Assembly: GCF_003710985.1 (NCBI RefSeq) | Contig: NZ_RHHT01000034.1 | Span: forward strand, 1 to 40,136 | Length of the DNA stretch: 40,136 nucleotides | DNA from: Brevibacillus panacihumi | Lineage (GTDB): Bacteria; Bacillota; Bacilli; Brevibacillales; Brevibacillaceae | Reading direction: 5' to 3' | In this document: one piece after another, positions 8,415-16,376 of the stretch | How positions within the stretch are numbered: position 1 is the first letter of the stretch | How the letters are laid out: every line of letters starts with the position of its first letter | Translations under genes and position numbers: made by a program | Notes under the pieces: generated by a model | Database searches by the model: none | Told to the model about the DNA's origin: nothing | Seen by the model: the letters and a program-made list of their open reading frames with translations, nothing else

Positions 8415-10460
8415 ATGAAATCATACGTGGACCAGCCCGATGGCGTATTTCCAGCCGTTTGTTCTCTGGATTGCCCGGATCAATGCGGCTTGCTTTTGCA
8501 CAAGCAGGATGGGCGTGTGGTCAAGGTGGAGGGGGACCCCGAGCATCCGGTAACAAAAGGGAATATTTGCAATAAGGTGCGCAATATGACTGAACGCCTG
8601 TATGATCCCAAGCGCCTGCAGCAGCCGCTCAAGCGGACCGGTCTCAAAGGGAGTGGCCAGTTCGAGCCGATCAGCTGGGAGGAAGCGATCGAAACCGTTA
8701 CGTCCAAGTGGAAGACGCTCATCTCCGAGCATGGTGCAGAAAGTATTCTACCTTACAGCTTCTACGGCAATATGGGCAGACTCAATGCGGAGAGCATGGA
8801 TTTGCGCTTCTTCCACCGGCTTGGAGCCAGCCGCCTGGAGCGGACGATCTGCAATTCCGCAGGTGCAGTCGGTTACAGCTACACGATGGGAGGCGCTTTC
8901 GGGACAGACCCGGAAGATACGATTCATACGAAGCTTTTTATCATGTGGGGCATCAATGCGATTAGTACGAATATGCACCAGGTGGTCCTGGCAGAGCAAG
9001 CGCGCAAGAACGGCGCGAAAATCGTGGTCATCGACGTCCATAAAAATCGGACGGGACAGTGGGCCGACTGGTTTATCCCGATCCTGCCGGGCACGGACAC
9101 TGCTCTGGCGCTTGGCTTGATGCATATTCTTTTCGCAGAAAACTGGGTGGATCAGCACTTCCTGGAGCAGTATACGGTCGGACATGAGGAATTGCGGGAG
9201 CATGTTCGCGCGTATGATCCGGCCTCCGTCTCTGCCATTACAGGCGTTCCGGTCGAGGATATCTACAAGTTGGCGAGGATGTACGCGCAGACCTCTCCGT
9301 CCTTTATCCGCATTGGAAACGGCTTGCAGCACCACGACAACGGCGGCATGTGCATTCGCACCATCGCTTGCCTGCCCGCGCTCACCGGTCAATGGCTGGT
9401 GAAAGGCGGCGGGGCGATGAAGGGCAACGGCGGATTTCTAGGGTTTAACAGAACCGCTTTGCAACGTCCAGATGTACTTGAGAAAAAAGAAACGCGCAGC
9501 ATCAACATGAACCGGCTCGGGCATGCGCTGTTGGAGATTGATCCGCCTGTTCACTCTCTCTACGTCTACAACAGCAATCCGGCTCTCGTCGCACCGGAAG
9601 GAAATAAAGTGAGACAGGGCCTGGAGCGCGAGGATTTGTTTACGGTTGTGCATGATCTGTTTCTGACGGAGACGGCGCTGTATGCAGATATTGTTTTGCC
9701 AGCGACCGCCTCCTATGAAAATACCGATTTCTACACGTCGTATTGGCATCACTATATCCACCTGCAGAAGCCAGTTATCGCTCCATATGGACAGAGCAAA
9801 TCCAACGTCGAAGTGTTCCGCTTGCTCGCCAAAGGGATGGGTTTTGCCGATGCCATGTTCGATGATACCGAGGAAGACCTGATTCGACAGGCACTCAATT
9901 TTCCGCAAAATCCGTATTTGTACGGCATCGAGTACGAAGAGTTGCTCGAACAAAACTACGTGAAAGCCCGGATACATGCTCCTTTCATCGAGAATTTGCC
10001 GACACCGAGCGGAAGGATCGAGCTGTACTCTAGCCAGATGGAAAATGTGGGGCTTCCGCCTCTGCCGACCTATGCGCCACTACCGGTGGAAAGCTCGTAT
10101 CCGTACTGGTTTATTCCAGGACCGAACCACAATTTTCTCAACTCCACGTTCTCCAATAACGCGAAGCATGCCAGGATGGAAAAGCAGCCTCGTTTGTATA
10201 TGAACACGGATGATGCGAAAGCGAATGGCATTGAGGAAGGCGATTGGGTAGAGGTAAGGAATGATCGCGGCGTTTGTGAGCTGGTCGTATCCGTAGGAGA
10301 TACCGTTTTGCCTGGTGTCGTCGTCAGCCAGGGCTTATGGGCGGATTCGCCGGATTCCAAGCACTTCGTCAATGCCTTGACGCCGGATCGCATCGCAGAT
10401 ATGGGAGGCGGCGCGACGTTTTTCTCCGGCCGTGTCGCAGTAGAGAAGAAAAGCCGGTAA
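8415..10460 (+). CDS. Molybdopterin-dependent oxidoreductase with 4Fe-4S cluster (YoaE/formate dehydrogenase-like)
   Basis: This 681-residue protein belongs to the DMSO-reductase/formate dehydrogenase superfamily. The N-terminus carries a 4Fe-4S motif C16-x3-C20-x3-C24-x27-C52. It is followed by typical molybdopterin guanine dinucleotide binding blocks (RTICNSAGA, FIMWGINA, FIRIGNGLQHHDNGG) and a C-terminal molydopterin-binding beta-barrel (LYMNTDDAKANGIEEGDWVEV region). There is no twin-arginine signal, so it is predicted cytoplasmic. B. subtilis YoaE is a similar stand-alone protein of unknown substrate. GAGAGGAG lies just before the start. The gene sits 60 bases after the dynamin operon, with no clear terminator between them, so read-through is possible. 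No partner subunit or cofactor gene is nearby. Confidence 0.85.
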   Translation: MKSYVDQPDGVFPAVCSLDCPDQCGLLLHKQDGRVVKVEGDPEHPVTKGNICNKVRNMTERLYDPKRLQQPLKRTGLKGSGQFEPISWEEAIETVTSKWKTLISEHGAESILPYSFYGNMGRLNAESMDLRFFHRLGASRLERTICNSAGAVGYSYTMGGAFGTDPEDTIHTKLFIMWGINAISTNMHQVVLAEQARKNGAKIVVIDVHKNRTGQWADWFIPILPGTDTALALGLMHILFAENWVDQHFLEQYTVGHEELREHVRAYDPASVSAITGVPVEDIYKLARMYAQTSPSFIRIGNGLQHHDNGGMCIRTIACLPALTGQWLVKGGGAMKGNGGFLGFNRTALQRPDVLEKKETRSINMNRLGHALLEIDPPVHSLYVYNSNPALVAPEGNKVRQGLEREDLFTVVHDLFLTETALYADIVLPATASYENTDFYTSYWHHYIHLQKPVIAPYGQSKSNVEVFRLLAKGMGFADAMFDDTEEDLIRQALNFPQNPYLYGIEYEELLEQNYVKARIHAPFIENLPTPSGRIELYSSQMENVGLPPLPTYAPLPVESSYPYWFIPGPNHNFLNSTFSNNAKHARMEKQPRLYMNTDDAKANGIEEGDWVEVRNDRGVCELVVSVGDTVLPGVVVSQGLWADSPDSKHFVNALTPDRIADMGGGATFFSGRVAVEKKSR

Positions 10461-10470
10461 ACTTTCGCTA

Positions 10471-10500
10471 TTGTCAAAAGAAAAAGGAACGCTATATAAT
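10471..10500 (+). promoter_or_regulatory. Sigma A promoter of the ribU riboswitch transcript
   Basis: TTGTCA (10471-10476) and a perfect TATAAT (10495-10500) are spaced by 18 bases. Transcription would start near 10507, just upstream of the riboswitch. Confidence 0.75.
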
Positions 10501-10523
10501 AGCATTTGTATAAACAACTACAC

Positions 10524-10675
10524 ATTCCTTCGGGGCAGGGTGAAATTCCCGACCGGCGGTGACCATGCCTTAGCGCATGGCAAGCCCGCGAGCCTCCCGA
10601 GCTGTCACAAGCGACGGAGTGCAGGATCTGGTGAGAATCCAGAGCCGACAGTACAGTCTGGATGGGAGAAGGATG
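10524..10675 (+). promoter_or_regulatory. FMN riboswitch (RFN element)
   Basis: The conserved RFN core is visible in order: ATTCCTTCGGGGCAGGGTG, AAATTCCCGACCGGCGGT, AGCCCGCGAGC, GGTGAGAATCC, AGAGCCGACAGT and AGTCTGGATGGGAGAAGGATG. The P1 stem pairs CATTCCTT with AAGGATG. The element binds flavin mononucleotide and, in Firmicutes, stops transcription when FMN is abundant. The terminator at 10809 would be the expression platform and ribU the controlled gene. Confidence 0.95.
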
Positions 10676-10808
10676 ACGACAGTGCGTATTCACACGTGCT
10701 TGTTTGCCTGTGCAAACGGGAGAAGCAACAGGGGAGCTTCGTCTGCAATAGACCCTTTTGTTTCTTGTACCCTTTTTTGTGCATGCCTTGGTCATACGCC
10801 TGCAATGA

Positions 10809-10851
10809 AGCCCTGGGGACGATGTTCCTCAGGGCTTTTGATGTTCTTTTT
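10809..10851 (+). terminator. Riboswitch-controlled intrinsic terminator
   Basis: AGCCCTGGGGA (10809-10819) pairs with TCCTCAGGGCT (10826-10836) with one G-U pair. T-runs follow at 10836-10839 and 10846-10851. It lies between the FMN aptamer and ribU, where the expression platform is expected. An antiterminator partner in the bases between 10676 and 10808 was not resolved by eye. Confidence 0.75.
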
Positions 10852-10936
10852 CTGTTGCCGGGCGATCAAATACGTGAAGGAAAGACGACTGTTGCCATTC
10901 CTCAAGAAGGAGTAGAAAACTGAGGAGATGGTACAC

Positions 10937-11545
10937 ATGAAAGAAACAGCTTTGCACTCATCACGGACAGCAACCAAACGGCTGGTGACGATTCCTATGC
11001 TGGCTGCGGTTGCGTTTATCCTGCAGTATCTGGAGTTCCCGATTCCCTTTACGCCTTCGTTTTTGAAGCTGGACTTCAGCACCTTGCCGGCTTTGATCGG
11101 CGGGCTTATGTACGGACCAGTCGCAGGTGTTGTCATCGAGGTTATGAAGAATGTTTTGCACATGCTGTTTAAAAATACAGATGGCCTGATCATCGGGGAA
11201 GTAGCCAATATCTTGGCAGGTTCAATCTTCGTCGTTTCTGCTGTGCTGATGCAGCGATTGGCAAAAGGCAAACAAGGCTTCCTCACCGGTCTGGCGATCG
11301 GAGCCTTGCTGATGACCGTTGTCATGGCATTTATGAACGCTTGGTTCCTGCTGCCTGCGTATGCGGCGCTCTACCAGATGCCGATGGAGCAGCTTCTGTC
11401 CAGCTTCGGCGCCGACAGCGTCTGGTCCCTGATCTTGTACGGAATCGTTCCGTTCAATATCTTCAAGGGAGTCGTCCTCGCTTTGGTAGCGTATCCGGTA
11501 TACGTGAAGCTGGCGCCTAGATTGCAAGTGAGAACGGCGAATTAA
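10937..11545 (+). CDS. ribU: Riboflavin ECF transporter, substrate-binding S component RibU
   Basis: This 202-residue integral membrane protein has about six transmembrane helices and the RibU-type N-terminal block (LEFPIPFTPSFLKLDFS followed by LPALIGGLMYGPVAG). S components capture the vitamin and dock on the shared EcfAA'T energising module, whose genes are not in this window. The FMN riboswitch directly upstream fixes the substrate as riboflavin with good confidence. I chose ATG 10937 because GAGGAG ends 9 bases before it; ATG 10928 would have the site almost touching the start codon. The gene is monocistronic, closed by a terminator at 11576. Confidence 0.93.
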   Translation: MKETALHSSRTATKRLVTIPMLAAVAFILQYLEFPIPFTPSFLKLDFSTLPALIGGLMYGPVAGVVIEVMKNVLHMLFKNTDGLIIGEVANILAGSIFVVSAVLMQRLAKGKQGFLTGLAIGALLMTVVMAFMNAWFLLPAYAALYQMPMEQLLSSFGADSVWSLILYGIVPFNIFKGVVLALVAYPVYVKLAPRLQVRTAN

Positions 11546-11575
11546 CCAACGACAGACGTTTTTTAAGAGGTCACG

Positions 11576-11619
11576 AAAAATCCTCCGTCCCCTGTGGGAT
11601 AGAGGATTTTTTGTTTTTT
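11576..11619 (+). terminator. Intrinsic terminator after ribU
   Basis: AAAAATCCTC (11576-11585) pairs with GAGGATTTTT (11602-11611), with an inner TCCC/GGGA pairing, followed by a T-rich tail to about 11619. The stem's A/T symmetry could also allow weak function on the other strand. Confidence 0.85.
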
Positions 11620-11661
11620 CTATCACCTGCGAGAAGCCCACAAAAAAGCAGGAGGACAAGC

Positions 11662-11803
11662 AAAGGCTGGTCGAGGAAAAAGGGGAGATAAGCGAAGGCC
11701 TTTGGAATGGAGACGGCCAGGGATGACCCCCAGCAAAGATTTCAATCCGCCTGGAGCGTTCTCGCCTTTTTCCTCCCCTCCACTACTGTTTGACCAACCA
11801 CCA
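11662..11803 (+). repeat. Dispersed structured repeat, copy 2 (with inverted arms)
   Basis: This copy keeps both ends. GGCTGGTC plus GAGGAAAAAGGGGAGA on the left (11666-11689) is mirrored by CTCGCCTTTTTCCTCCCCTC and GACCAACC on the right (11761-11798), so the element can fold on itself. The centre contains CGGCCAGG...CCGCCTGG (11714-11753). It matches 197-300 over most of its length. No ORF is visible. It occupies the gap between ribU and the convergent DeoR regulator gene. The family is unknown; MITE or structured RNA are both possible. Confidence 0.65.
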
Positions 11804-11849
11804 AATTAGTAGGGGTCGGGGACTCGGGTGATCTTTTTCTTGCGAAAAA

Positions 11850-12602
11850 TTACACCGTAATCAGCTTCCCTCTGAAATACGCCATTTCTTGCCCCGCAAC
11901 ACCATCATCCTGATTCGTAATCACGGTTGTAATCTCATCCATCTCGCAGACCTTCACCAACGAGGATTTGCCGAACTTCGTTTTATCCACCAGCGCGATC
12001 ACTTCCTTGGACTTGGAGATAAAACAGCGCTTGACCTCCGCGTCCTCCAGGCTGTAATCGGTAGGTCCCGCACTGTGGCTGATTCCAGCCAGCCCCATGT
12101 AAAAGCGGTCGTAGTTGAATTTCAGCACGGTGTCCTTGGCAATGGACCCAACCATCGACATTTCTGATTTTCGCAGCATGCCGCCGACAAAATAGACCTG
12201 ATGCTGGCTTTTCGCCAGGATGGAGGCAGCTTGGAAGGAATTCGTAAACACCGTCAAATTATTCTTTTTCAAAAGCTCTTTGGCAAATTCAGCTGCTGTC
12301 GTGCCGACGTCGATGGCGATCACTTCGCCTTCTTCGACTTGCTCCGCAGCGTACTTGGCGATTTGCTTCTTCAGCTCAAGGTGCTGCTTATGCCGCTGGT
12401 AAAACATCGGCTCGATCGAATTGCTGGGAAGGGCGGCCCCGCCTCTTTGCCGGATGATCAAGCCTTCGTTTTCCAGTTCGGCCAGGTCGCGGCGTACAGT
12501 AACGGTGGAGACAGCCAACAAGGTGGCAAGCTCATCTATCGATAGGGGAGATCTGCGATTCAAATGTTCCAATATCTCTTTTGCGCGTGGATTTTCCATC
12601 AT
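11850..12602 (-). CDS. DeoR/GlpR-family transcriptional repressor
   Basis: This 250-residue protein has the DeoR-family N-terminal winged helix (MENPRAKEILEHL, then LSIDELATLLAVSTVTVRRD at about 18-37, then LIIRQRGGA). The C-terminal sugar-phosphate sensor domain carries the phosphate-site signatures IDVGTTAAEFA and VFTNS, and FYMGLAGI. Such proteins are usually repressors released by a phosphorylated sugar intermediate. It is divergent from the 12-gene catabolic operon starting at 12988, so it is the likely local regulator, much as SgcR is in the E. coli sgc cluster. AGAGG lies 7 bases before ATG 12602. Candidate operators lie in its own promoter region. Confidence 0.93.
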   Translation of the reverse strand: MMENPRAKEILEHLNRRSPLSIDELATLLAVSTVTVRRDLAELENEGLIIRQRGGAALPSNSIEPMFYQRHKQHLELKKQIAKYAAEQVEEGEVIAIDVGTTAAEFAKELLKKNNLTVFTNSFQAASILAKSQHQVYFVGGMLRKSEMSMVGSIAKDTVLKFNYDRFYMGLAGISHSAGPTDYSLEDAEVKRCFISKSKEVIALVDKTKFGKSSLVKVCEMDEITTVITNQDDGVAGQEMAYFRGKLITV

Positions 12603-12652
12603 CGTATAACCTCTCTCATTTTTAATGATTGAATAAGGTAATGGATGAACAT

Positions 12653-12690
12653 TTTTGATCTATATGATTAGTTTTGATCATAAAATGATA
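12653..12690. promoter_or_regulatory. Candidate DeoR-type operator pair
   Basis: Two 19-base-spaced direct copies, TTTTGATCTATATGATTAG (12653) and TTTTGATCATAAAATGATA (12672), lie between the predicted start point and the start codon of the repressor gene. A related TTGATCATGAT motif occurs near the divergent operon start. Placement suits repression of the regulator's own promoter. The binding protein is inferred. Confidence 0.45.
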
Positions 12691-12715
12691 ATACCATGTT
12701 TCGAATGATAAACAA
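12688..12715 (-). promoter_or_regulatory. Predicted promoter of the DeoR-family gene
   Basis: On the minus strand TTGTTT (12715-12710) and TATTAT (12693-12688) are spaced by 16 bases. The -10 element matches five of six consensus bases, and the predicted start point lies within the candidate operator pair. Confidence 0.45.
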
Positions 12716-12847
12716 ATCAGGACTTTTTCGAAATCATTCGCCATAATTTTACAAATCCCTGCAACCATAGCTGCAATTATTGTCTTATAGGGAAAGAAAC
12801 GCGGATATGACGCGAATGATTTCACAAGAAGAAGGTGCATAATTTTG

Positions 12848-12876
12848 TTGACATGGATTGGAAAAGGGAATATTCT
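12848..12876 (+). promoter_or_regulatory. Predicted promoter of the catabolic operon
   Basis: A perfect TTGACA (12848-12853) and TATTCT (12871-12876) are spaced by 17 bases, giving a start point near 12883 and a leader of about 105 bases. Confidence 0.6.
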
Positions 12877-12912
12877 GAAAACTATAGTACAGAAAGTAAC
12901 ATAATTTAAACA

Positions 12913-12935
12913 AATTGATCATGATTGTATCATGA
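12913..12935. promoter_or_regulatory. Candidate operator downstream of the catabolic operon promoter
   Basis: AATTGATCATGATTGTATCA at 12913-12932 contains the palindrome ATGAT-TGT-ATCAT (12921-12933) and shares TTGATC with the two sites at 12653 and 12672. It lies about 30 bases downstream of the predicted start point, a position where a bound repressor could block elongation. Confidence 0.45.
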
Positions 12936-12987
12936 AAAGCAGTTTTTCCTCTATTACATTCGATCACGAGAGGAAGGGAGTGCTCAC

Positions 12988-13884
12988 ATGCGCTGCAAAA
13001 TCAAGAAAGGCATTAACATATGGTCATTTCCTGAACAAATGAACATCGCGGACTGTATGAAGTTGGCAAAGGAAGCCGGTTTTGAGGGAATTGAACTGGC
13101 GTTGAGCATGAAAGGTGAGCTAAGCCTGACGAGCAGCGACGAAGAAATTCTTCGCTTGAAGCAGGCGGCGGATGACATCGGGATCGTGATCAACAGTCTG
13201 GCCACAGGACTGTACTGGCAATTCTCCCTGACCAGCAATCGGGAAGATATTCGCCAAAAGGCAAAGGAGACGGTGAGACGGCAGCTGGACATCGGGGCCT
13301 TGCTGGGAGTCGATTGTATTCTCGTTTGCCCGGGGACGGTCGGAGTGGATTTCACCCCTGATGAGGTCGTGCCGGATGCCAAGGAGATCGAGTTTTTTGC
13401 CGGCTCTGAGGTGATCGATTACGATGTCGCCTATGAGCGAGCGCTGTCTGCTTTCCTCGAGCTTGCGCCATACGCGGAAGAAAAACAGGTTGTGATCGGA
13501 GTAGAGAACATTTGGAACAAGTTTTTGCTCTCTCCCCTGGAAATGCGTGATTTCATCGACAAGATCGGCTCGCCTTGGGTTCGCGTCTTTTTCGATGTCG
13601 GCAATGTGGTCGCGCACGGCTATCCGGAGCAGTGGATTCGCATCTTGGGCAAGAGGATCGCGAAAGTGCATTTCAAAGATTATCGCCGGGATGCAAAAGG
13701 CTTGGCCGGTTTTGTCGATCTGCTCGCAGGTGACGTGGACTATGTGCGGGTAGTGGATGAGCTCGTCGCTCTGGATTACGACGGATGGGCAAACGCCGAG
13801 ATGTGTCCGGTGTACAAATGCTATTCCGACCAGATCGTCTACAACACTTCGGCTGCAATGGACAGAATATTGCGAATTAAGTAA
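12988..13884 (+). CDS. Sugar phosphate isomerase/epimerase (xylose isomerase-like TIM barrel)
   Basis: This 298-residue protein is of the AP-endonuclease-2/xylose isomerase-like TIM-barrel family, which includes hexulose/xylulose phosphate epimerases, IolE and IolI. Putative metal ligands are Glu in IGVENIW, Asp in FFDVGN, His in KVHFKDY and Glu in ANAEMCP, in the usual order along the barrel. I chose ATG 12988 because AGGAAGGGAG lies upstream with good spacing; an ORF extension to 12925 would overlap the leader. It is the first gene of the catabolic operon. The preferred substrate cannot be read from sequence: ketose epimerisation is the likely reaction type. Confidence 0.87.
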   Translation: MRCKIKKGINIWSFPEQMNIADCMKLAKEAGFEGIELALSMKGELSLTSSDEEILRLKQAADDIGIVINSLATGLYWQFSLTSNREDIRQKAKETVRRQLDIGALLGVDCILVCPGTVGVDFTPDEVVPDAKEIEFFAGSEVIDYDVAYERALSAFLELAPYAEEKQVVIGVENIWNKFLLSPLEMRDFIDKIGSPWVRVFFDVGNVVAHGYPEQWIRILGKRIAKVHFKDYRRDAKGLAGFVDLLAGDVDYVRVVDELVALDYDGWANAEMCPVYKCYSDQIVYNTSAAMDRILRIK

Positions 13885-13906
13885 GCGAAGGATGGAGGTG
13901 CAGAGC

Positions 13907-14716
13907 TTGTCAAAGGTGATCATGCGTGTGAATGCGCTCTCAAAATCATTTTCGCAAAAGGCCGCGGAACTGCGTGTTCTAAACCAGATCAGCATGGACA
14001 TACACGAGTCGGAATTTATTTGTGTGATTGGCCCAAGCGGTTGCGGCAAATCTACTTTTTTGAAATGCGTGGGCGGGATTCAGCCTCCTACGACAGGGAC
14101 GATAGAGCTGGACGGAGTGACGCATGAGCGGGGCATTCCATCCCACGTCCTCGGAAAGTTCGGCTTCGTTTTTCAAAGCAACAACTTGCTTCCCTGGCGC
14201 ACAGCGGAGAAAAATCTCAGACTCATGCTGGAGGTGTTGAAGGTCAAGGAATTTGACTGGGACCAAAGAATTGACGAAATGCTTCAGATCGTGGGCCTGG
14301 CCCAATACAAGGATGTATACCCGCATGAACTGTCCGGGGGGATGAGGCAGCGGGTCGGGATCGCGAGGGCTCTGGTTCATAACCCGGAGATTCTGCTGAT
14401 GGATCAGCCGTTTGGCGCTTTGGACGCGATCACCAGAAAAATGCTGTCCTATGAAATGCTGAGCATTTGGAAGCAGACGAAAAAGACGATCATCATGGTG
14501 ACAAACAATGTGGAGGAAGCGCTCTTGCTGGCCAATCGCATCTTTATTTTCTCGCCGTTGCCCGGAGAAATCATCTCCGAGATCGAGGTAGACATCCCCC
14601 TGGAAGAGCGGGGGCAGGACATCGCGGGCCACAAGCGCTATATCGAGCTGCGCACCTTGATCAACCAGGTGATTCGCCAGGGACATGCTGCCGAAGCAAG
14701 ACGTCAGGCAACCTAG
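13907..14716 (+). CDS. ABC importer ATPase subunit (NitT/TauT type) with degenerate catalytic site
   Basis: This 269-residue ATP-binding subunit belongs to the nitrate/sulfonate/taurine-type importer family (SsuB/TauB-like). Walker A GPSGCGKST (42-50), Q-loop VFQSNNLLPW and signature LSGGMRQRV are normal. However, the Walker B region reads LLMDQPFGALD, with Gln (Q167, CAG at 14405) in place of the catalytic Glu. The switch-loop His is replaced as well: VTNNVEEA, N200, AAC at 14504. Its partner at 15558 has both residues. I chose TTG 13907 because GGAGG lies 9 bases before it; ATG 13922 is the alternative. It is followed by its permease 17 bases later. Predicted to bind ATP but hydrolyse it poorly in its own site. 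Confidence 0.87.
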   Translation: MSKVIMRVNALSKSFSQKAAELRVLNQISMDIHESEFICVIGPSGCGKSTFLKCVGGIQPPTTGTIELDGVTHERGIPSHVLGKFGFVFQSNNLLPWRTAEKNLRLMLEVLKVKEFDWDQRIDEMLQIVGLAQYKDVYPHELSGGMRQRVGIARALVHNPEILLMDQPFGALDAITRKMLSYEMLSIWKQTKKTIIMVTNNVEEALLLANRIFIFSPLPGEIISEIEVDIPLEERGQDIAGHKRYIELRTLINQVIRQGHAAEARRQAT

Positions 14717-14733
14717 CCGAGGAGGAATGGACA

Positions 14734-15528
14734 GTGGAACTCATACGCACGAAAAGCAAGCCAGTCCAAGCAGACCGTGCATCGATCATGCACTCATTGT
14801 CTCCGATTCTCTTGTTTGTGGCCCTGTACGTGCTGCTCGAAGTCATCATCCGTGCGGCAGGCATTTCCAGAACGGTATTGCCCACGCCTACAGGGATTCT
14901 GTCGGAGACGATCCGAAATTTCGGTTCCGATCTCTGGCCCCATTTTGTTTTTACCTTAAAGGTGGTGGTGATCGGCTTCGTCGTCGCGACGATTCTCGGG
15001 ATGACGCTGGCAGCCCTCTTTTCCCAGTACGATCTGATCGTCAAAGCGGTCTCGCCGTTTATTATCCTGCTGGTCGTGACGCCGATGATTACAATTGTTC
15101 CGCTCTTCATGCTGTGGCTGGGGTTTGACCCGAACATACGCATCCTGGTGGTGATATTGCAGGCGGCCCCGATCATCATGCTGAATACGCTGTCCGGGTT
15201 CACCTCGGTCGAAACGGAGAAGCTGGAGCTGATGAGATCGATGGGTGCAAGCAGGCTGCAGACGTTTTTCAAGCTGATTCTGCCCAATGCGATGCCCCAG
15301 GTGTTTACGGGAATCAAGCTGGGCTGCATCTTTTCCACGATCGGTGCGATCAGCGCAGATTTTGTAGGAGGTTCGGTCGGACTCGGATTTCGCATTCTGC
15401 AGTATTCCGGCCTGGTGATGACAGAGATGACGTATGGAACGATTCTCATCGTCGCCTTGATCGGGATCATGCTGTATCAATTGGTCAGTTTCGTGGAGGG
15501 CAGGGTCATCGTGTGGCGCAAAAAATGA
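14734..15528 (+). CDS. ABC importer permease 1 (NitT/TauT type)
   Basis: This 264-residue membrane protein of the binding-protein-dependent permease family (SsuC/TauC-like) has about six transmembrane helices beginning at SPILLFVALYVLLEVII. The cytoplasmic coupling motif EKLELMRSMGASRLQTFFK precedes LPNAMPQVFTGIKLG, the expected EAA loop. I chose GTG 14734 because GAGGAGG lies 8 bases before it. It sits between the two ATPase genes. Together with permease 2 it probably forms a heterodimeric channel, since the operon has two non-identical permeases and a single receptor. Confidence 0.9.
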   Translation: MELIRTKSKPVQADRASIMHSLSPILLFVALYVLLEVIIRAAGISRTVLPTPTGILSETIRNFGSDLWPHFVFTLKVVVIGFVVATILGMTLAALFSQYDLIVKAVSPFIILLVVTPMITIVPLFMLWLGFDPNIRILVVILQAAPIIMLNTLSGFTSVETEKLELMRSMGASRLQTFFKLILPNAMPQVFTGIKLGCIFSTIGAISADFVGGSVGLGFRILQYSGLVMTEMTYGTILIVALIGIMLYQLVSFVEGRVIVWRKK

Positions 15529-15557
15529 GTCAGCTTATCGGATCGGGGGGAGATCAC

Positions 15558-16355
15558 GTGCAAGATCCCAAAATCAAACTGGTCGATGTCACGAAGGTGT
15601 TCAAGACACGCAGCAAAGACATCGTGGCCGTGCGAGACGTCAATATGGAAGTGCATCCTGGAGACTTTGTCGCGATTCTGGGGCCCAGCGGCTGCGGCAA
15701 ATCGACGATCATCCGGATGCTCAACGACATCATCCAACCCTCGTCGGGAGAGATGTACATCGACGGGCAGGAAATCGTCGGCGGGAAGACGAGCAAGGAA
15801 CTGATGAAAAAAATGGGCTTCATTTTTCAACAGCCCAATCTGTTCCCCTGGCTGACCGTACGCCAAAACGTCTCCCTTCCACTCAAGGTATTCGGTCTGC
15901 AAGGGAAGGAGTGGGAGCAAAACGTCGACAGGCTGATCGAAATGGCAGGCTTGAAGGAGTATGAGCATGCCTACCCTGCTGAGATTTCCGGCGGCATGAT
16001 GCAGAAGGCGGGGGTAATCCGGGCGATGGTTCACGAACCGGAAATCCTGCTCATGGATGAACCGTTCGGGGCATTGGACGAAATCACTCGAGAGCAGTTG
16101 GATCTGGAGCTGTTGGCGATTTGGGAGCAAACCAGAAAAACGATTATATTTATCACCCATGAAGTGGAAGAGGCGGTATTGCTCGCTTCCAGAGTGTATG
16201 TAATGGCGACCAATCCGGGACGAATCGTGGCGGAGGTAGAGATTGACCTGCCGAGACCGCGAACGCTGGAGATGATTGAGCACGAGAGGTTCATTACATA
16301 TGAGATGGAACTGACGAGCATGATCGGAAAAGTGGAATTGAGGCACATCAAGTAA
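15558..16355 (+). CDS. ABC importer ATPase subunit (NitT/TauT type), catalytically canonical
   Basis: This 265-residue ATP-binding subunit has Walker A GPSGCGKST, Q-loop FIFQQPNLFPW, a complete Walker B LLMDEPFGALD (E168) and a normal switch loop FITHEVEEAV (H201). Its signature loop departs from the family norm: ISGGMMQKAGV where LSGGMRQRV is usual. It would therefore complement the other ATPase, whose signature is intact but whose Walker B Glu and switch His are lost. I chose GTG 15558 because GGGGGGAG lies 6 bases upstream; ATG 15525, overlapping the permease stop, is possible. Confidence 0.9.
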   Translation: MQDPKIKLVDVTKVFKTRSKDIVAVRDVNMEVHPGDFVAILGPSGCGKSTIIRMLNDIIQPSSGEMYIDGQEIVGGKTSKELMKKMGFIFQQPNLFPWLTVRQNVSLPLKVFGLQGKEWEQNVDRLIEMAGLKEYEHAYPAEISGGMMQKAGVIRAMVHEPEILLMDEPFGALDEITREQLDLELLAIWEQTRKTIIFITHEVEEAVLLASRVYVMATNPGRIVAEVEIDLPRPRTLEMIEHERFITYEMELTSMIGKVELRHIK

Positions 16356-16376
16356 TGCGGAAGGGAGGAACATGCG

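Noticed and set aside
12603..12987. Possible small gene or riboswitch between the DeoR gene and the catabolic operon
   Set aside because: The region is AT-rich with stop codons in all frames and contains promoters and repeated operator-like motifs; no known aptamer core was recognised.
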